The notes under the pieces are model-generated. The model made no database searches and had not been told where the DNA came from. It was given only the letters and a program-made list of their open reading frames with translations. The translations under genes and the position numbers were made by a program. This document shows, piece after piece, positions 25,708-33,768 of a DNA stretch of 64,000 bases (its first letter is position 1; every line of letters starts with the position of its first letter). The stretch lies in the NCBI GenBank assembly GCA_014656175.1, contig BNBX01000002.1, positions 372,001 through 436,000 on the forward strand. Reading direction: 5' to 3'. This DNA is from Streptomyces werraensis. GTDB lineage: Bacteria; Actinomycetota; Actinomycetes; Streptomycetales; Streptomycetaceae.

Positions 25708-27174
25708 TCACCGCGTCGTCAGCCGCACCGGCGGTGTGTCCGCCCCGCTGTGGCGCTCCGCCCAGTGGCTCAGTGCCGTGCTGCAGGCGTGGTCCAGGTG
25801 GTGGAGGGCGGTGAGGTCGAGTTCGACCGGGCGGTCCTCGGGCAGGGACTCCAGGGTGTCCAGGATCTTCGGCAGGCGCAGGAACGTGGCGTTGCCGGAG
25901 AGGTGGACCTGGACGGGGCCCGCGCCCTTGTCCATGACCTCCAGTTTGACCTTCGAGGACTCCCAGGCCGTCTTCACCACCGACAGGGCCAGCCCGATCA
26001 GCACGCCCTCGAACATGTTCACCGCGACGATGGACACGGCCGTCGCGACCAGGATCAGCGCCTCGCCCCGCTGGCCGCGCCACAGCGTGACCAGCCCCCG
26101 GAACGGGATCAGCTTCCAGCCGGCGTGGATGAGGATGCCGGCCAGCGCGGGCAGTGGGACGAGGGCGAGCACGGACGGCAGCAGCGCGGCGAACAGCAGC
26201 AGCCACACCCCGTGCAGCACCCGGGACGCCTTGGTCCGCGCGCCCGCCTGGACGTTGGCCGAGCTGCGCACGATGACCGCGGTCATGGGCAGCGCGCCGA
26301 GCAGCCCGCAGACCGTGTTGCCCGCGCCCTGCGCGATCAGCTCCTGGTTGTAGCGGGTGCGCGGGCCGGTGTGCAGCCGGTCCACGGCCGCCGCGCTGAA
26401 CAGGCTCTCCGCGGAGGCGATGAGGGCGAAGGCGACGATCGTGCCCAGCACGCCCACGTCCGTGAGGAGACCGAAGGCGTCGGGGCCGGGCGGCTGGACG
26501 GACTCGAGCAGCCCCCGCACCTCGACCGTGGCGACCGGCACGGCGAACGCCGCGGTGACCGCGGTCGCCAGCAGCACCGCGGCGAGCGCGCCCGGCACGG
26601 CCCCGGCCGGTCCGGGCAGCCGCCGCCACAGCACCATCACCACGACCGTGCCCGCGCCCACCGCCAGCGAGGCGAGCGTCTCCCGCCCGGCCAGCGCGTC
26701 CGCGGCGGCCCCGGGCAGCCCGAGGATCTTGTCGACGCCCCCGGCGGGTGCCTCGAGCCCGGCGGCGGAGTAGAGCTGGCCGGCGATGAGGACCAGGCCG
26801 ATGCCGGCCAGCATGCCCTCGATCACCGACAACGACATCGCCCGGAACCAGCGGCCGAGCCGCAGCGCCCCCATGGCGAGCTGGAGCAGCCCGGCGGCGA
26901 GCACGATCACGCCCAGCGCGGGAAGCCCGTAGGAGTCCACCGCCTGGTAGACCAGCACGGTGAGTCCGGCCGCCGGGCCGGACACCTGGAGGCTGCTGCC
27001 CGGCAGCAGACCGGTGACCAGGCCGCCCACGATGCCGGTGACGAGGCCGAGTTCGGCGGGGGCCCCGGAGGCGACGGCGACGCCGACGCACAGCGGGACG
27101 GCGACGAGGAACACCACGAGGGAGGCGGCGACGTCCTGCCGCAGATGGGGGAAGCGGAGCACGCTCGCCCTCAC
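25708..27174 (-). CDS. SulP family anion transporter with C-terminal STAS domain
   Basis: 488 residues from GTG 27174, chosen because it overlaps the TGA of an upstream small ORF as GTGA; a GTG at 27186 would give 492 residues. About 10-12 hydrophobic helices begin RQDVAASLVVFLVAVPLCVGVAVASGAPAELGLVTGIVGG, with SulP signature SLQVSGPAAGLTV and a helix-rich core (NTVCGLLGALPMTAVIVRSSANVQAGARTK). The last 100 residues form a STAS domain (KGAGPVQVHLSGNATFLRLPKI...VELDLTALHHLDHAC). SulP proteins move sulfate, bicarbonate or dicarboxylates. Substrate cannot be told from sequence, and no carbonic anhydrase is fused. Confidence 0.92.
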   Translation of the reverse strand: MRASVLRFPHLRQDVAASLVVFLVAVPLCVGVAVASGAPAELGLVTGIVGGLVTGLLPGSSLQVSGPAAGLTVLVYQAVDSYGLPALGVIVLAAGLLQLAMGALRLGRWFRAMSLSVIEGMLAGIGLVLIAGQLYSAAGLEAPAGGVDKILGLPGAAADALAGRETLASLAVGAGTVVVMVLWRRLPGPAGAVPGALAAVLLATAVTAAFAVPVATVEVRGLLESVQPPGPDAFGLLTDVGVLGTIVAFALIASAESLFSAAAVDRLHTGPRTRYNQELIAQGAGNTVCGLLGALPMTAVIVRSSANVQAGARTKASRVLHGVWLLLFAALLPSVLALVPLPALAGILIHAGWKLIPFRGLVTLWRGQRGEALILVATAVSIVAVNMFEGVLIGLALSVVKTAWESSKVKLEVMDKGAGPVQVHLSGNATFLRLPKILDTLESLPEDRPVELDLTALHHLDHACSTALSHWAERHSGADTPPVRLTTR

Positions 27175-27317
27175 CGGGTCCGGCACGCGCGGACGGCGGC
27201 GCGCTCGGTGGCGGCGGAGGGCGGTAGGGCGCCGGGGGAGGGTGTCCCGGTGCGGCGGGCGGACGGTTCAGGGTGCCGGCCGGGCGAGTGGGGGCGGTCG
27301 ACGAAAGGGCGGTGCAT
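27171..27317 (-). CDS. Small ORF with strong ribosome site, translationally coupled to sulP
   Basis: 48 residues starting MHRPFVDRPHSPG, with AGGAGG at 27324-27329 exactly six bases before ATG 27317. About 90% of its codons end in G or C. It is basic and Pro/Arg/Ser-rich with a single Cys near the end (R-A-C-R-T-R), and I recognise no family. Its TGA (27173-27171) overlaps the sulP GTG by the GTGA arrangement, and sulP itself has no Shine-Dalgarno, so ribosomes probably reach sulP through this ORF. A leader-peptide or coupling role is inference. Confidence 0.55.
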   Translation of the reverse strand: MHRPFVDRPHSPGRHPEPSARRTGTPSPGALPPSAATERAAVRACRTR

Positions 27318-27731
27318 CTGTTTCCTCCTGGCGCGTGTGGGGACGCGTCGGACGGGCACGACGAGGACCGGCACGCTGATCACTGGCCCGCGGTGTGACG
27401 GACCGTGTGCGCGGATGCGAAGGCCGCGAAGTCGCGGCAGCGGATGGCCGAGGTAAAGCGACGGCAAGGCCCGGAAGTGCGGCCATCAGTCGCCCGACCT
27501 CGTAACACCCGTACCTGACACGGTGGTTCGCATCCGGCGCCACAGGTAAGCTCATGGTCAACGGTTGGTCAAGAAACACGTTAACCCCCGCGTGGCCGTT
27601 TGCACCGTCTCATCGACGGACTGCGCCGCACTCAGCCCGAAAAGGACACGTGGGTTGGCGCGATCACTTCCGTGCCCGCCGATGGCCCGTTCAGGTGTCG
27701 AACACCTGTCCCAAGGTGTGTGCCGCCCGGG
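27318..27731 (-). other. 414-bp intergenic region: sulP leader/promoter side and end of zapE
   Basis: No convincing gene is seen; short frames on either strand overlap known genes or lack ribosome sites. The part near 27317 holds the AGGAGG site of the small ORF. The sequence around 27500-27640 is noticeably more AT-rich than its surroundings and is the likely sulP promoter zone. CAGGTGT-CGA-ACACCTG (27692-27708), a 7-bp inverted repeat 24 bp past the zapE stop, may be the zapE terminator or a protein site. Confidence 0.5.
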
Positions 27732-28832
27732 TCAGACGGTGCCGGCGAGCCTCTTGGCGTCCCTGGCCAGAGCGGTGAGACGGGAGATCGCGCGGAAGTA
27801 CTTCTTGCGGTAGCCGCCCTTCAGCATCTCCTCGCTGAAGAGCTGGTCGAACGGCAGCCCCGACGCCAGCACCGGCACCTCCCGGTCGTACAGCCGGTCC
27901 GCGAGGACGACGAGCCGCAGCGCGGTCGACTGGTCCGGCACCGGCCGCACCCCGGTGAGGCACACCGCGCCGATGCCGTCGGTGAGGGCGCCGTAGCGGC
28001 TCGGGTGCACCCGGGCGAGATGGTCGAGCAGGTCGGGGAAGGCGTCCAGCGACGCGCCCTCGGTGGCGTGGGCCACCCGGGTCACCACCTCGTCGGAGTA
28101 CGGCGGCGGAGCCTCGGGCAGGCCCCGGTGCCGGTAGTCCTCGCCGTCGATCCGCAGGGCCCGGAAGTGCGCCGACAGGCCCTGGATCTCGCGCAGGAAG
28201 TCCGCCGCCGCGAACCGGCCCTCGCCGAGCTTGCCCGGCAGCGTGTTGGAGGTGGCGGCGAGCGCGACGCCCGCCTCGACCAGCTTGCCGAGCAGGGTGG
28301 AGACCAGCACGGTGTCGCCCGGGTCGTCCAGCTCGAACTCGTCGATGCACAGCAGCCGGTGCCCGGAGAGCGTCTTCACGGTCTGCTGGAAGCCCAGCGC
28401 GCCCACCAGGTTGGTCAGCTCGACGAACGTGCCGAAGGCCTTCAGCGCCGGCTCGGCCGGGGTGGCGTGCCACAGGGAGGCCAGCAGGTGCGTCTTGCCG
28501 ACGCCGTAGCCGCCGTCCAGGTAGACGCCGCGCGGCCCGGACGGGGCCTTCTTCTGCGCCTTGCCGAAGCCGAACAGCCGGCGCCGGCCCGACTCCCCGC
28601 CCGGCTTCCCGTCCAGACCCGCCGCGAAGCCCTCGAGGACGCGCACGGCCTCGGTCTGGCTCGGCTGGTTCGGGTCGGGGATGTACGTACCGAAGCGGAC
28701 GGCGTCGAACCGCGGCGGGGGCACCATCTCGGCGACGAGCCGGTCCGCGGGGACGTGCGGCTCGCGGGCGCACAGCGAGAGCGGGGCCACGTCGGTTATG
28801 GGACCGGGACGGGAGGCTGCGGAGGACGACAC
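27732..28832 (-). CDS. zapE: ZapE/AFG1-like ATPase
   Basis: 366 residues from GTG 28832. The AFG1-type AAA core is evident: RFDAVRFGTYIPDPNQPSQ, Walker A GGYGVGKTHLL, Walker B LLCIDEFELDDPGD, and the downstream FEDLCGT-like region replaced by RLVVLADRLYDREVPVL. In proteobacteria ZapE modulates the FtsZ ring; in mitochondria AFG1/LACE1 acts in protein quality control. Its role in Streptomyces is not established. It is divergent from the RibD-C-type reductase (37 bp), so they share a promoter region. Confidence 0.9.
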   Translation of the reverse strand: MSSSAASRPGPITDVAPLSLCAREPHVPADRLVAEMVPPPRFDAVRFGTYIPDPNQPSQTEAVRVLEGFAAGLDGKPGGESGRRRLFGFGKAQKKAPSGPRGVYLDGGYGVGKTHLLASLWHATPAEPALKAFGTFVELTNLVGALGFQQTVKTLSGHRLLCIDEFELDDPGDTVLVSTLLGKLVEAGVALAATSNTLPGKLGEGRFAAADFLREIQGLSAHFRALRIDGEDYRHRGLPEAPPPYSDEVVTRVAHATEGASLDAFPDLLDHLARVHPSRYGALTDGIGAVCLTGVRPVPDQSTALRLVVLADRLYDREVPVLASGLPFDQLFSEEMLKGGYRKKYFRAISRLTALARDAKRLAGTV

Positions 28833-28869
28833 GGTCCCCCATCATACGGGGCGTGGAAGACTGCCTGAC

Positions 28870-29664
28870 ATGCGACGCCTGTTCCCCGTGACCGATGTGA
28901 CCGACGAGACGGCAGCCACCGGCGGGGCGGCCGGCCGGGAGTGGAGCCTGGCCGAGCTGGCCGCCGCCTACGCCTACCCGGAGCCCGGTCCCGAGCGCGC
29001 CGCGCCCTGGCTGCGCGGCAACATGGTCTCCACCCTCGACGGCGCCGCCCAGCACGAGGGCCGCTCGCAGCCCATCTCCTGCCCGGCCGACATGCGGGTC
29101 TTCGGCGTGCTGCGGGCCCTCGCGGACGCGGTCGTGGTCGGTGCGGAAACGGTACGGCGGGAGGGCTACCGCCCGGCCCGCGCCCGCGCCGAGTTCGCCG
29201 CGGCCCGGGAGGCCGCGGGACAGGGCCCGGCGCCCGCGATCGCGGTGGTCTCGGCGAGCCTGGACCTCGACTTCTCCCTGCCCCTGTTCACCTCGCCGCT
29301 GGTGCGCACCCTGGTCCTCACCGGCGCCGGCGCCGACCCGGAGCGCGTGGCCGCCGCGGAGAAGGCGGGCGCCCGCGTGGTCGTCGCCGGGGAGGGCGCC
29401 GGGGTGGACCCCGGCCGGGCCGTGCACGCCCTCGCCGAGCTGGGGCACACCCGCCTGCTGACCGAGGGCGGGCCCCGGCTGCTCGGTCAGCTGATCGCCG
29501 CCGACGTGCTGGACGAGCTCTGCCTCACCGTGTCGCCGATGCTCACAGCTGGTGACGCTCAGCGCATCGCCGGTGGTCCCTCAGTGACACTTCCGCGGCG
29601 GTTCACGCTGTCGTCGATGTTGGAAGAGGACGGATTCCTGTTCACGCGCTACCGCCGGACCTGA
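28870..29664 (+). CDS. Pyrimidine reductase family protein (RibD C-terminal/DHFR-like fold)
   Basis: 264 residues from ATG 28870. The RibD C-terminal motifs are present: LRGNMVSTLDGAAQHEGRSQPISCPADMRVFGVLRALADAVVVGAETVRREGY, and later RLLTEGGPRLLGQLIAADVLDELCLTVSPML. This fold reduces the ribosyl side chain in riboflavin synthesis. As the deaminase half is absent and no rib genes adjoin, the true substrate is uncertain, and in Streptomyces such stand-alone copies are annotated only by family. NADPH use is inferred from the fold. Confidence 0.88.
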   Translation: MRRLFPVTDVTDETAATGGAAGREWSLAELAAAYAYPEPGPERAAPWLRGNMVSTLDGAAQHEGRSQPISCPADMRVFGVLRALADAVVVGAETVRREGYRPARARAEFAAAREAAGQGPAPAIAVVSASLDLDFSLPLFTSPLVRTLVLTGAGADPERVAAAEKAGARVVVAGEGAGVDPGRAVHALAELGHTRLLTEGGPRLLGQLIAADVLDELCLTVSPMLTAGDAQRIAGGPSVTLPRRFTLSSMLEEDGFLFTRYRRT

Positions 29665-29894
29665 CCGGCCCGGCCGGACACGACACCTCCGGAGGGAGGA
29701 CAACCGGTACGACGACCGAAGCCGCCGCCGGTCCGGCGATCGGCGGAACCGTCCGCCCGTCCCGCGCGGTGACGGGCGAGACTGAATCCGGCCGTACTCG
29801 CGCCCGCACGGGGAAGGATGATCTCCGAGGGGGCCTGGCTCGGCCCACGGAGCAGCGAGGGCTCGCGGGTCCTCCGAGGAGTAAGGGGCGCCTG

Positions 29895-30368
29895 GTGTTC
29901 ACAAGCGTACTGATGATCGAGAAGGCCCTGACGTCCGCCGACGTGGAGTTCGTCACCACCCTGCACGGAGACGAGCCGGTCGCCTTCCACGTCCTGCTCC
30001 AGCCACGCGGGGAACAGGCCGACCGGCTCCTGAGAGCCATCGACGACGTCGCGCTGGGCGAACTCGACGAGGCCGTCCGCGAGGGCGAGACCCCCGAGGG
30101 CGACGAGGCCCGGAGCATGGGGGAGCGGGCGCTCGAGGTGTCCCTGAAGGCGCTGCGCACGACCGGCGACACCGCCGAGGGCCGTCTCGTCGAGGACCAC
30201 CCGCTGGACGCGCTGAAGAAGCTCGTCGAAGAGGTGCGCGCGGACGAGGTGATCGTCCTGACCGACCCGCACTACGTGGAGGAGTTCTTCCACCGGGACT
30301 GGGCCTCCCGGGCCCGCCACAAGGTCGGGGTGCCGGTGCTGAAACTCTTCTCCCACAGCAAGGCATAG
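29895..30368 (+). CDS. Small conserved protein often labelled 'indole-3-glycerol phosphate synthase' (label doubtful)
   Basis: 157 residues from GTG 29895 with GAGGAGTAAGGGG upstream. It begins VFTSVLMIEKALTSADVEFVTTLHGDEPVAFHVLLQPRGEQADRLLRAIDDV and ends DEVIVLTDPHYVEEFFHRDWASRARHKVGVPVLKLFSHSK. As I recall, databases call Streptomyces homologues indole-3-glycerol phosphate synthase. It is far shorter than TrpC (about 260 residues) and lacks its barrel motifs. The alternating strand/helix pattern with a C-terminal GVPVLKL strand looks more like a universal-stress-type alpha/beta protein. It precedes murC by 81 bp on the same strand. Function unknown. Confidence 0.82.
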   Translation: MFTSVLMIEKALTSADVEFVTTLHGDEPVAFHVLLQPRGEQADRLLRAIDDVALGELDEAVREGETPEGDEARSMGERALEVSLKALRTTGDTAEGRLVEDHPLDALKKLVEEVRADEVIVLTDPHYVEEFFHRDWASRARHKVGVPVLKLFSHSKA

Positions 30369-30449
30369 GCTGGGGCCGCGCTCTCCCGGCTCGGCACGCG
30401 AGGGCGCGAAGAACGTCGTCCCGCTCGTCGCACCACTGGGAGAACACGC

Positions 30450-31838
30450 ATGGCACCCGGCCTTCCCACCGCCATGGACCGACCGCACTTCATCGGCATC
30501 GGCGGCGCCGGGATGTCGGGCATCGCCAAGATCCTCGCCCAGCGCGGCGCGAAGGTGGCCGGCAGCGACGCCAAGGACTCGGCGACCGCCGAGGCCCTGC
30601 GCGCCCTCGGCGTCACCGTGCACATCGGGCACGCCGCCGCGCACCTCGCCGACGACGCCAGCTGCGTCGTGGTCTCCTCCGCGATCCGCGAGGACAACCC
30701 GGAGCTGCGGCGCGCCGCCGAGCTGGGCATCCCCGTGGTGCACCGCTCCGACGCCCTCGCCGCCCTGATGGACGGCCTGCGCCCGATCGCGGTGGCCGGC
30801 ACCCACGGCAAGACCACCACCACCTCCATGCTGGCGGTCGCCCTCACCGAACTGGGCCGCGAGCCGTCGTACGCCATCGGCGGCGACCTCGACGCCCCCG
30901 GCTCCAACGCGCTGCACGGCGCGGGCGAGATCTTCGTCGCCGAGGCCGACGAGTCCGACCGCAGCTTCCACAAGTACGCCCCCGAGGTCGCGATCATCCT
31001 CAACGTGGAGCTGGACCACCACGCGAACTACGCGTCGATGGAGGAGATCCACGAGTCCTTCGAGACGTTCGTCGGCCGGATCGTCCCCGGTGGCACGCTG
31101 GTGATCTCCGCCGACCACGAGGGCGCCCGCGAGCTGACCCGCCGCCTGGACGGTGCCGTGCGGACCGTGACGTACGGCGAGTCCGCGGACGCCGACGTGC
31201 GGGTGCTGTCGGTCGTCCCGCAGGGACTGAAGAGCGAGGTGACCGTCGAGCTGGACGGCGCCCCGCTCACCTTCACCGTGTCGGTGCCCGGCAAGCACTA
31301 CGCGCACAACGCCGTCGCCGCCCTCGCCGCGGGCGTCGCGCTGGGCGTCCCGGCCGCCGAACTGGCCCCCGCGCTGGCCGCGTACACCGGCGTCAAGCGC
31401 CGCCTGCAGCTCAAGGGCGAGGCGGCCGGCGTCCAGGTCGTCGACTCCTACGCGCACCACCCCACCGAGATGACCGCGGACCTGGAGGCGATGCGCTCCG
31501 CCGCCGGTGACGCCCGCATCCTGGTCGTCTTCCAGCCCCACCTGTTCTCCCGCACCCGCGAGCTCGGCAAGGAGATGGGCGTCGCCCTCGCCCTCGCCGA
31601 CGCCTCGCTGGTCCTCGACATCTACCCGGCCCGTGAGGACCCGGTCCCCGGCGTCACCAGCGAGCTGATCATCGAGGCGGCCCGCGCGGCCGGCGCGGAC
31701 GTGACGGCCGTCCACGACGCGGCGCAGGTCCCCGCCGCGGTCGCGGGAATGGCCGAGCCCGGCGATCTGGTTCTCACCATGGGAGCGGGCGACGTCACCG
31801 ACCTCGGCCCGCGCATCCTGGACCGTCTGTCGAACTAA
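30450..31838 (+). CDS. murC: UDP-N-acetylmuramate--L-alanine ligase
   Basis: 462 residues from ATG 30450, with GGGAG eight bases upstream. N-terminal UDP-binding domain: HFIGIGGAGMSGIAKILAQRG. Central Mur ATPase P-loop: AVAGTHGKTTTTSMLA, with VAEADESDRSFHKYAPEVAIILNVELDHH. C-terminal ligase domain: QVVDSYAHHPTEMTADLEAMR and VFQPHLFSRTRELGKEMG. It adds L-Ala to UDP-MurNAc, the first amino acid of the peptidoglycan stem, in the cytosol. It sits outside a dcw cluster here, followed 14 bp later by msrB. Confidence 0.97.
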   Translation: MAPGLPTAMDRPHFIGIGGAGMSGIAKILAQRGAKVAGSDAKDSATAEALRALGVTVHIGHAAAHLADDASCVVVSSAIREDNPELRRAAELGIPVVHRSDALAALMDGLRPIAVAGTHGKTTTTSMLAVALTELGREPSYAIGGDLDAPGSNALHGAGEIFVAEADESDRSFHKYAPEVAIILNVELDHHANYASMEEIHESFETFVGRIVPGGTLVISADHEGARELTRRLDGAVRTVTYGESADADVRVLSVVPQGLKSEVTVELDGAPLTFTVSVPGKHYAHNAVAALAAGVALGVPAAELAPALAAYTGVKRRLQLKGEAAGVQVVDSYAHHPTEMTADLEAMRSAAGDARILVVFQPHLFSRTRELGKEMGVALALADASLVLDIYPAREDPVPGVTSELIIEAARAAGADVTAVHDAAQVPAAVAGMAEPGDLVLTMGAGDVTDLGPRILDRLSN

Positions 31839-31852
31839 GGGGCTGGAACCTC

Positions 31853-32260
31853 ATGCCGTACGACGTGGAGAAGCCGGACGAGCAGTGGCGCGCGGAGCTG
31901 TCGCCGTCCGAATACGCGGTTCTGCGCCAGGCGGCGACGGAACCGGCCTTCACCGGTGAGTACACCGACACCAAGACCGAGGGCGTCTACTCCTGCCGTG
32001 CCTGCGGCGCGGAGCTGTTCACCTCGGACACGAAGTTCGAGTCGCACTGCGGCTGGCCGTCCTTCTACGACCCGAAGGACACCGACGCCGTCGAGCTGGT
32101 CGAGGACCGCTCGCACGGCATGGTGCGCACCGAGGTGCGCTGCGCCCGCTGCGGCTCGCACCTCGGGCACGTCTTCGAGGGCGAGGGCTACCCGACGCCC
32201 ACGGACCAGCGGTACTGCATCAACAGCATCTCGCTGAAGCTGCGTCCCGCAGGGTCCTGA
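31853..32260 (+). CDS. msrB: Peptide-methionine (R)-S-oxide reductase
   Basis: 135 residues from ATG 31853 with GGGGCTGG upstream. All MsrB landmarks are present: zinc Cys48/Cys51 and Cys97/Cys100, HCGWPSFYDP with Cys66, HGMVRTEVRCARCGSHLGHVF, and catalytic Cys122 in RYCINSISL. It reduces methionine-R-sulfoxide in proteins using thioredoxin, and Cys66 is the expected resolving residue. It is probably cotranscribed with murC. It is convergent with the membrane protein gene 16 bp away. Confidence 0.96.
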   Translation: MPYDVEKPDEQWRAELSPSEYAVLRQAATEPAFTGEYTDTKTEGVYSCRACGAELFTSDTKFESHCGWPSFYDPKDTDAVELVEDRSHGMVRTEVRCARCGSHLGHVFEGEGYPTPTDQRYCINSISLKLRPAGS

Positions 32261-32276
32261 CCTGCGAACCCGCTCC

Positions 32277-33653
32277 TCACCACCCGGTCAGCACCAGGTG
32301 GTTGAGGAGCAGGGCCAGTGCCGCCTGCCCGGCGAGCCAGCCGCGCGGACCGGGCAGGAAGGAGCAGGCGGGCAGCAGCCACAGGGCGAACGGCAGCCAG
32401 ATCCGCTCCGTCTCCGCCTTGCTCATCCCGGACACATCCGCGACCAGCAGCGCCAGGAGCGCGGACCCCACCAGCAGCGCGAGCCGGGTCGCCGCACCCC
32501 GGAGCACGGCCGCACGGCCGGACCTCCACAGCTCCGCGCCGCCCCGGCGCAGCCCCGCCACCGTCGCGGGGCCCACGACCAGCACCGTGCACGCCAGGTT
32601 CGCCCACACCCAGTAGCCGTACGGGCGTACCCCGCCCGCGCCCTGGTGGTAGCGGGTCACCAGCAGCCGGTACGCCTCCCACCAGTCGAAGCCGAGCGCC
32701 GTGAACACGGCCGGCGCCACCAGGAAACCGGCGGCCGCGTACAGCAGCGGCCGCAGCCGGCGTGTGCCCAGCAGCAGGACGGCCGCCGCGGTCACCGCGA
32801 TCAGGGTGAGCCCGTACGACAGGTACACCGTCAGTCCGGACAGCAGCCCGGCGCCGAGACCCGTCCAGGCCGGGCGGCAGCCGGTGACGGCGAGGGACAG
32901 CAGGGCGAGCGCCCAGGCGGCGACCGCCGCGAACCAGCCGTCGGCGGAGGTGCCCGTCCAGACGGCCGCGGGGGCGAGGACGAGGAAGGACGCGGACCGG
33001 CGGGCGAGATCCTCGCCGGCCAGCCGTCGCACGGTGACCAGGACGGCGACGGCCGCCGTGGTGCCGGCCGTGATCACGAACGCCCCGGCCCACGCCCCGC
33101 CGCCCAGCCCGATCCGGTCCAGCAGCACGAAGGTGAGGGTGGCGCCCGGCGGGTGCCCGGCCACGTGCGCCGGCCAGTTGTCGGGGGCGCCGATGAGGAT
33201 GTGCGCGTGGAAGTCCCGCAGGGCCGCCGGGACGTCTCCGAAGCGGTCGACCACCTGGAGGTACTCATGGCGGGTGGTCAGCCGTCCGGCGACGCCCCGC
33301 TGCCAGCCGTCGACCAGGGCCAGCGACCACGTCCAGGCGAGCGCCCCGCCCCACACGGCGAGCAGCAGCGGCCGCCACGGCAGCCGCGCCGCGAGCGAAG
33401 GACCGTACGCCACGACCGCCACGGCGACCGCCGACGCGGCCGGGGTGCCCGGGCCGACGTGCGGCATCCACTCGCCCACGAGGGGCGGCCGGCCGACGCG
33501 GAGGGTGCCGTAGCGGTTCTGCAGGTACGTGCCGATCAGGGCGGCGGCCAGCACCAGCGACGCGGCGGCGGCGACGGCGTACCCGTCGCGCCGCGACCCG
33601 CGGGCGTGGCCGGCCGGGTCGGGGAGGCCCGTGCGGGGAGGAGTGCGCTTCAC
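32277..33653 (-). CDS. Polytopic membrane protein, GT-C-like (possible glycosyltransferase)
   Basis: 458 residues with about 11-12 hydrophobic helices. The first extracytoplasmic loop is charged and ends with HAHILIGAPDNWPAHVAGHPPGATLTFVLLDRIG; the acidic/His residues in this first loop recall GT-C mannosyl- or arabinosyltransferases that use lipid-linked sugars. There is no clear DxD. The similarity is weak and by pattern only. The gene is convergent with msrB and divergent from the Moco oxidoreductase. A lipid-linked sugar transferase is a reasonable guess, not a firm call. Confidence 0.75.
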   Translation of the reverse strand: MKRTPPRTGLPDPAGHARGSRRDGYAVAAAASLVLAAALIGTYLQNRYGTLRVGRPPLVGEWMPHVGPGTPAASAVAVAVVAYGPSLAARLPWRPLLLAVWGGALAWTWSLALVDGWQRGVAGRLTTRHEYLQVVDRFGDVPAALRDFHAHILIGAPDNWPAHVAGHPPGATLTFVLLDRIGLGGGAWAGAFVITAGTTAAVAVLVTVRRLAGEDLARRSASFLVLAPAAVWTGTSADGWFAAVAAWALALLSLAVTGCRPAWTGLGAGLLSGLTVYLSYGLTLIAVTAAAVLLLGTRRLRPLLYAAAGFLVAPAVFTALGFDWWEAYRLLVTRYHQGAGGVRPYGYWVWANLACTVLVVGPATVAGLRRGGAELWRSGRAAVLRGAATRLALLVGSALLALLVADVSGMSKAETERIWLPFALWLLPACSFLPGPRGWLAGQAALALLLNHLVLTGW

Positions 33654-33768
33654 GACGTCACACGCTAGGCCTCCCGGCCTGCGGCAAGCGGCTGACGAGC
33701 GGCGACGTCAGCGTTTCGTCACCGGTTGCGGACCCCTTCCGGGCGCCGCGCCGACCTACCGTCGGCAC

